A stretch of 64,000 bases of DNA from Stercorarius parasiticus. Its lineage: Eukaryota > Chordata > Aves > Charadriiformes > Stercorariidae. The position numbers were made by a program, and so were the translations under genes. Numbering within the stretch: the first letter of the stretch is position 1; each line of letters begins with the position of its first letter. Where the stretch lies: positions 1,448,740-1,512,739 of the forward strand of contig VWZL01001361.1 of NCBI GenBank assembly GCA_013396915.1. Direction: 5' to 3'. Below the pieces are notes generated by a model. The model was not told where the DNA came from. It ran no database searches and was given only the letters and a program-made list of their open reading frames with translations. This document shows, piece after piece, positions 59,301 to 64,000 of the stretch.

Positions 59301-62300
59301 GATTTTCCACTCTGCGAGGCAAGCGGGTGCACTGCCAGGCTGCCTGTTCCCCGGTGGAGTCCCAGACCTATCACCAAGCAAGGTCTTGTTCTCATTTTAC
59401 ACTGGCCACATGCCTTCGTTACACTGCATGCCGGTGTGTATGTCCAGGTCTGGGCTGATTGGTTTTGCAGGATGAAACCAAACCAGGTATCCTCAAAGTT
59501 GTCTGATGTGTGGCCACCCTCAGATGCATCTTGAAGGGAGGGAGGGAGGGAACTCCTCTGCAGCACTGAAGGAAGGGGATACAGCAGCTGAGAGGAAAAT
59601 GGGAGCCACTTATAGACATTTGTGCATGTAATGCTGCTCTTCCAGCTTTCAGCAGCCCCTTTCCGATGGTGAAAAAAGCAGGTCTCAGAGGAAAGGTGAG
59701 AGATGAGAGGGTTTGTAGAGGAACCGGGTACCAGCAAGGACTCCCATTCCTGAGGAACTGTTAAATTTGCAAAATGATAGTCCCGCCAGCTTTTTTTTTT
59801 CCCCCCACCCTTTTTGTCTCCGCTTGTGATGCGGGCATGAGGGATGATACTCCTGTTTTGGAAGAGCTGTTTTCTGTCATAGCTAGCAACACCATCGGGG
59901 AGGGTTTATACCTGGCCTCAGGCCTGATTAGGTCTCCAAGAGTTTGGGAGCTGGAAACAGAGATCCTGTGGACAGCTTGGATGTAGGTGAGCCACTGGAC
60001 TCCGCTCTGGGAGAAGTATTAGGATGGAAATGTCAGTTGGAAGAAACAACCAGAAAGAGACCCAAGGGGATGGAGGTTATTGGTGTCCATTTGCCCCCCA
60101 TGGTAACACTTACTTCTTGTGTGTTTGCAGATTATCAAAGACCTCCAGTTGCTGGCGATGGTGGCAGCATTGGTGCTGGCGGACGCCGTGTTGCTCTTGA
60201 CGTGGGTATTCTCTGATCCAGTCCAGTGTTTCCGAAGCCTCAGCATCTCACTGCGGGTAAAGGGATGAGGAGAGGCGGTGGAGGGTTGCACCGTGTCCTG
60301 TCTGATCTCTGTGGACAAAGTTGGTGGATGTGTCAGGTGTTTGAAGGTGCTGTTTAAAAAAAAAAAAAAAAGGAAAGAAAAACAAGCCAGAAAGCCTTTT
60401 GAGTGCTCTGGGTTGGGTTTATGTCTGGTCTACTACAGAGATGACAGTCCGCTGCAGAATTTCCAGTTCTGTGCAGGTCACCTGGGTGACCCAGGAGAGG
60501 TGCATGGCATCTGCAGATGCTTTAGAGAAAGGTTTAACCAACAGCAGGGTGCCAAAATCTTCCTTGCTTTAACCCTCTGCCCATGGCAGCACCAGCATTG
60601 GCCTTTCCTTTTAGGAGTTTACAGAGGAGACGTGCTCAAATTGCCTACAGCTGCCTGCCCATCGGGTCTGTGCCTGCTCCCGGGCCGGGGCAGCAGCCTT
60701 CACTTCTGCCTTCCCCTTGCCTCCTAGGCGACGGAGAAAGGCATGACCTGCTCAGTGAGCCGGGTGCAGTCCTGCGCATCTCTTTATTCCGAGCTTTGGC
60801 TCATGCTCATTTTGGGGTTTAAGGTACGTAACCTCTTTATCGATTCTTGCATTGTCTCTTGCCTCCTCCCAGTCTCTCAGCCTAAACTGTTAAGCAGCAT
60901 TCGTAGTTTTGCTGCCTTCACAAGCTACATGCCTATTGTAGATTTTGGTTACTCCTGCTCATCTTGAAAGCCCTCCCTTCTCCAGTCCTTCCCATATTGA
61001 TGTTTTCTTGCATTCCCTTGTAAAAGCCCTGTTAGCCACTCTTTGCCTGCCTCCCTGTCTCTTCTATGTACACCATGCACACACTGACTCTCTAGTTCTC
61101 TCCCTGCAACCTCCCACACCTCATCTATCTCCCTTCTTACGACTCGTATCTTACTGTTTTCTAAAGCACACTTTCTCCATAAAGCCTCAGATGCATGATG
61201 TGGCTCAGCCCCCGAGTGCTCTGACTCCAAATCAAGGAGGTGCTGATGACAAGTGCTTGGTGCCTACCTTTACAGGATGTCTATCAGCTTAATTATACCA
61301 CTGAGGTACACTTTCACTGGTGTAGCTTTGCACGTGGCCATTCTTATTCCAGAAGAGTTAGTTATACTGATGTAACTACGTGGGTATAATTATCGCTGTA
61401 ATTATCTGTGGTCTCATGTGCCTCTGGGTTGGCAGAGGCTGGACACATTTCAGAAAGCTGTTGTTGATGAAGCTTGTGAGATCACAGCCTTTCTTTGGGA
61501 ATGGCTCCATCTCTGCGTGCAGTACAGGCAGTTCCTTTCTGACTCACTGTAATATTATACCCATTGACCGTCTACCCAAAATCATAGGAAAAAGAGCAGA
61601 GGGAGACCTCATGACACGGCCAAGTCCTCCCTCCTACACTTCATTCTAAAGACGTTAGTCTAACTTGTCGTTCAAAGTCCTTTGGTGCTAGGGATTGCAG
61701 GCGTTCCCTGGGCTTTCAGTGCTGTGTCTCCACCTCTGATTTTGTCCACAGTTTGTATTAGGGTTTAGACAGGTAATGCTTTTGCCTACAGCTTCTACAA
61801 ACTGCTTTTTGCAATAAAACATCCCCATTACCGGTCCCAGGTACTCTTCATTAACGTTGCGTTGAACCCGACCTTGATCCTGTCTACGTACTGAGGGTCA
61901 TGAAGTTCATTCTTTAGTGGTTTCTCTGGAGTTAATCTGGATGTACACTAATGTGAGAGTAGGCTCTATCTCTGCATGTATGTAGCACTCCTTATCTTCC
62001 ACGGCATTAATGTGCTCAGCCCCTTGTGAAGCTGCTCAGTGTATTATCCTGGTTTTACTGGCACAGAGCAATGAACAGAAATGACTTGCCAAGGACATGC
62101 CTGGAATTAGGAACAAAGTCCTCTGCTCAAGATTAAAACAAACAAACAAATAAAAAACTTAGTCCTGTGCTTACTGAAAGTCCTAGTTTACTAGACAGTA
62201 GTGCTGTTGTCTGTGTCCCAGATAGAGTCTATGAATTTTAAATAGCACTTTGGTGCTGGTTTTTGTTTTTTTTTCTTGCTCAGGGATTAGGAGTTGGCTT

Positions 62301-63851
62301 GTCTTTGGGTCATGTATTTGGAGGTGCCCTGTGGTGAACGTGGTTATGATCCAGTGCAGATCCTACAAAGCAGGGTCGGGAATCAGCCTAGTTCCCAGCG
62401 AGGCAGGTCTCACTGTTACAACCCCCTCCTTGAGAATTCGTGGTGCTCTGAAGTTGGGAGTCTCACCAAAGACCATGGATGTGACTCTCTTGCCTGTAAG
62501 AGTGTCCTTCCAGACCTTAACCCTGGCAGTGGCCACCATGGTCATCAAGCAGCCAGAGCACAGAGGGGTCCAAAAGGGTCTACAGAACATCTGCACCACA
62601 GGTCACAAAGCACTTCTTGATGCCCAAAAGAGAATTTAATGTCTCTTAGTAAAAGGCCAACAGTTGCGCTTACTGAGTAGCAGAGGAATAACGTAGGAGT
62701 TGTATTCCCTGTATTCTGGGTCCTTGCAGGAGCAGGGATTTTGTTAGATGGTATTTCCAAGAGATCCTGAAGAAGGCAGACCATGCCCACGCTACAGAGG
62801 CGGGCAAAAAATACTTGGTGTTTCCTGCCAGTGTGCCCCGGGGAAGGAGGGCTTCAGCCTGCTGGGTAGGTTTAATCCAGAGCACACTGGGAAGACGCGT
62901 GCATGGGACACTTGAGGGGCAGCACGGTGAGGAAGCCTGCTCTGAAACAACTGACCTGCTCTGGGGGAGGGACGGCCTCTGTGTACAGAGCACTTCTCCA
63001 GCCCCTTTCACCGCTGCTAGAGTCAGGCAGGAAATGGTGAAGGGAAGGGAGAAGAATTGCACCTGGTAGTTTCCTGGATTTCTATTTAAAGAGGCACCAA
63101 GTACATCCTCTTCCCTCCAGTCTAAACCTCCACTTCTTCTGCCTTGCTTTTTCCTTCTGAATCTCCTTCCTGCTCCTTCAGAGGTACGTCCTTGGTCCTT
63201 GATGGCACCCCACCGCTGCATCCCTGCAGGGATCTCCATCTCTTGTCTGTCCATCCTTGCTGCTCCCGCGCCAGGCTGCCCAACGGGAGGTTTTCACGTC
63301 TTGCCTCTCCCAGCTATTCCCTGCTGCATAGCATCACCTGCTGACCTGACCCTCAGCTCCTCGGGACCCCCAGGGCCCACCACTGCCTTCGCTCCTGCCC
63401 TCCCTCCCCAGCCCCACTTCTGACCTGCAGCAGCCTGCCGGGTGTTTGCTGCGGTGTCACCACCATGTGCTGAAGGTCTGCATTATAGATCAAAGAGCAT
63501 TAATTAGGATTGCGCTGAGTGTATCTGAGCTCACTGGGCTCGGTACGAGGTGGGGGTTGATGCCATCAGGCTGTAATTTTCCACACTCTGGAAACCTCTT
63601 TTTTCTGCTTCCAGAGTATCCTCCTGCTGTATGGGACCTACTTGGCCGGTCTGACCGACAACGTCAGCTCCCCGCCAGTCAACCAGTCCTTGACGCTCAT
63701 CGTGGGGGTCAACCTTGTTTTCCTGGCTGCTGGCACTGTCTGCTTAGTTCACCGTTTCTTCCACACTTGGCACAACTTGCTGTTTGGTTTTACCTCTGGA
63801 GGCATCTTCGTGTGTACAACCACGATCAACTGCTTCATATTTGTCCCACAG
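53239..63851 (+). CDS. GPR156: Probable G-protein coupled receptor 156 (seven coding exons, C-terminal tail outside window)
   Basis: An orphan class C GPCR related to GABA-B receptors. From family knowledge it couples constitutively to Gi and controls hair-cell orientation downstream of EMX2. Exons: 53239-53343, 55731-55867, 58258-58393, 58994-59104, 60131-60256, 60728-60823 and 63615-63851; all GT-AG, phases join, 316 codons. The start MEPGFNCSELCDG matches human MEPEINCSELCD. There is a short extracellular N-terminus, no signal peptide and no Venus-flytrap domain, as in the family. Seven hydrophobic segments are visible: TM1 SAALLGVVWSFLTGGVLLAL; TM2 NLNIVTLLGSGLTYTSAYLF; TM3 LCLLCVGTSLVFGPVLG; TM4 AMVAALVLADAVLLLTW; TM5 LMLILGFKSILLLYGTYLAG; TM6 LTLIVGVNLVFLAAGTVCLV; TM7 FTSGGIFVCTTTINCFIFVP. 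The long cytoplasmic tail lies beyond 64000. Confidence 0.95.
53344..55730 (+). other. GPR156: GPR156 intron
   Basis: Runs from GTACGT to CCTCCCCCAG. It includes an AT-rich block at 53700-53940 with palindromic TTTAATTAAA (53704-53713), TAATTA (53878-53883) and AATTAAT (53931-53937), a possible intronic regulatory element. ORFs here are chance. Confidence 0.8.
55731..55867 (+). CDS. GPR156: GPR156 exon encoding TM1
   Basis: Encodes TSSDRSGKSSPSFSAALLGV then VWSFLTGGVLLALFFLIFTI and RFRKN, followed by a split Arg codon AG|G. It aligns with human TSSHHSSKTISSLSPVLLGI and what follows. The donor is CAG|GTAAGG. Confidence 0.95.
55868..58257 (+). other. GPR156: GPR156 intron
   Basis: Runs from GTAAGG to an acceptor reading TTTCCTGGAG. 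The minus ORFs at 57378-57791 and 57581-58168 (up to 195 codons) have no recognisable features. No repeat is recognised. Confidence 0.8.
58258..58393 (+). CDS. GPR156: GPR156 exon encoding TM2
   Basis: Encodes IVKMSSPNLNIVTLLGSGLT then YTSAYLFGIQEQSLPSGDSV and EKLIQ. Nearly identical to human up to the GIQ loop, then diverged. The donor is CAG|GTGAGC. The acceptor TGGAG|G is weak but fixed by phase and homology. Confidence 0.94.
58994..59104 (+). CDS. GPR156: GPR156 exon encoding TM3 and intracellular loop 2
   Basis: Encodes VRLCLLCVGTSLVFGPVLGK then SWRLYKVFTQRVPDKRV, 37 codons in phase 0. It matches human LCIGTSLVFGPILGKSWRLY. The acceptor has a C-rich tract ending GGCAG; the donor is GTG|GTGAGT. 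Confidence 0.96.
59105..60130 (+). other. GPR156: GPR156 intron
   Basis: Runs from GTGAGT to TGTGTTTGCAG. Contains a short GGGA-repeat (about 59536-59551) and a T run followed by C-rich sequence near 59790. No gene is recognised. Confidence 0.8.
60131..60256 (+). CDS. GPR156: GPR156 exon encoding TM4
   Basis: Encodes IIKDLQLLAMVAALVLADAV then LLLTWVFSDPVQCFRSLSIS and LR, 42 codons in phase 0. It aligns with human IIKDLQLLGLVAALLMADVI. The donor is CGG|GTAAAG. Confidence 0.95.
60257..60727 (+). other. GPR156: GPR156 intron
   Basis: Runs from GTAAAG to TTGCCTCCTAG. Contains an uninterrupted A16 run (60356-60371). Nothing else is recognised. Confidence 0.8.
60728..60823 (+). CDS. GPR156: GPR156 exon encoding extracellular loop 2 and start of TM5
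   Basis: Encodes ATEKGMTCSVSRVQSCASLY then SELWLMLILGFK, 32 codons. The loop cysteines (TCSV and QSCAS) correspond to human SCTST and HFCAS, but the loop is otherwise diverged. The donor is AAG|GTACGT. Confidence 0.92.
61290..61392. mobile_element. Possible small DNA-transposon (MITE-like) relic
   Basis: TAATTATACC (61290-61299) and its exact reverse complement GGTATAATTA (61383-61392) bound a 103-base segment. Similarity continues inward with one gap (CCAC against GTGGG). The inside also contains GTGTAGC and GATGTAACTAC-like words typical of old sauropsid interspersed repeats. The family is not named. Confidence 0.4.
62030..62130 (-). repeat. MIR-like SINE relic
   Basis: CCTGGTTTTACTGGCACAGA, ATGACTTGCCAAGGACATGC and GGAATTAGGAACAAAGTCCT follow the order of MIR in reverse orientation (the CACAGAG / TGACTTGCCCAAGGTCAC / GGGATT blocks). 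Boundaries are approximate. Confidence 0.5.
63615..63851 (+). CDS. GPR156: GPR156 exon encoding TM5 end to TM7
   Basis: Encodes SILLLYGTYLAGLTDNVSSP then PVNQSLTLIVGVNLVFLAAG, TVCLVHRFFHTWHNLLFGFT and SGGIFVCTTTINCFIFVPQ, 79 codons. This is the most conserved exon and fixes the gene identity. The donor is CAG|GTATGC. Confidence 0.97.
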
Positions 63852-64000
63852 GTATGCCGCCACCTCTGTCCCACCACCTGGCTGGAACATTTTTGGAGTT
63901 TAACGATAGCAGCTGTGTGGGCCGAAGCACTTACTTCCCTGCTTCTTTTGCCAAAAATTTGGGGTCACCTGCACGGCTCATCCTCCAATCCCAAAGGCTC
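63852..64000 (+). other. GPR156: GPR156 intron (partial)
   Basis: Starts with GTATGC after the TM7 exon. The cytoplasmic-tail exons are expected beyond the window edge. Confidence 0.85.

Larger units (their letters stand above)
60824..63614 (+). other. GPR156: GPR156 intron
   Basis: Runs from GTACGT to TTCTGCTTCCAG. Contains a MITE-like palindromic element (61290-61392) and a MIR-like relic (62030-62130). ORFs such as 62250-62639 plus and 62670-63254 minus match nothing known to me. Confidence 0.8.

Noticed and set aside
62250..62639. 129-codon + ORF in a GPR156 intron
   Set aside because: No recognisable protein and no splice fit to the receptor; the N-terminal part is a T-rich intronic run.
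1..64000. CRISPR arrays, operons, prophage or bacterial-style systems
   Set aside because: The sequence is clearly vertebrate with spliced genes; no regularly spaced direct-repeat array or compact co-directional gene cluster is present.

Overview
This window is vertebrate nuclear DNA, most likely from a bird. It has GT-AG introns, CpG-island promoters and long 3' UTRs. Its interspersed repeats are CR1 retrotransposons of the avian/sauropsid kind plus a few MIR-like relics, and I saw no L1 or Alu. I identified the genes by matching conceptual exon translations to human proteins I remember; no search was run. The species cannot be named from this.

Three protein genes lie head-to-tail on the + strand: FSTL1 (last five coding exons, 1112-4834), LRRC58 (four coding exons, 11331/11567-24233, with the 5' part of exon 1 hidden by a 229-N gap) and GPR156 (seven coding exons from the ATG at 53239 to 63851, with the C-terminal tail beyond the window). 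The same neighbours in the same relative order occur in human 3q13.33 (GPR156-LRRC58-FSTL1, read from the other strand), so this is an old syntenic block. The genes do not form a pathway. FSTL1 is a secreted SPARC-family glycoprotein, LRRC58 is an intracellular leucine-rich-repeat protein with a Cys-rich tail, and GPR156 is an orphan class C GPCR related to GABA-B receptors.

Layout: 1-4834 FSTL1 exons and introns; 4835 to about 6290 FSTL1 3' UTR; about 6290-11040 spacer with MIR-like and CR1 relics; about 11040-12080 LRRC58 CpG-island promoter and exon 1; 11882-24024 LRRC58 introns and exons; 24234 to about 25900 LRRC58 3' UTR; 25925-26402 a minus-strand ORF with an oligo(A) end; about 26400-53200 a long spacer with three CR1 copies and an unassigned CpG island (about 43480-45290, with a 53-N gap); 53201-64000 GPR156.

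The points most worth a second look are: a short hairpin around the FSTL1 poly(A) signal that appears to match the ends of the human mir-198 precursor; a five-copy repeat of about 20 bp carrying MYB-type TAACGG cores in the LRRC58 promoter; two upstream ATGs in the GPR156 leader, one of whose uORFs gets its stop codon only by splicing; the minus-strand exon-like or retrocopy-like unit behind LRRC58; and a 103-bp MITE-like palindrome in a GPR156 intron. I found no convincing wholly new multi-gene system.
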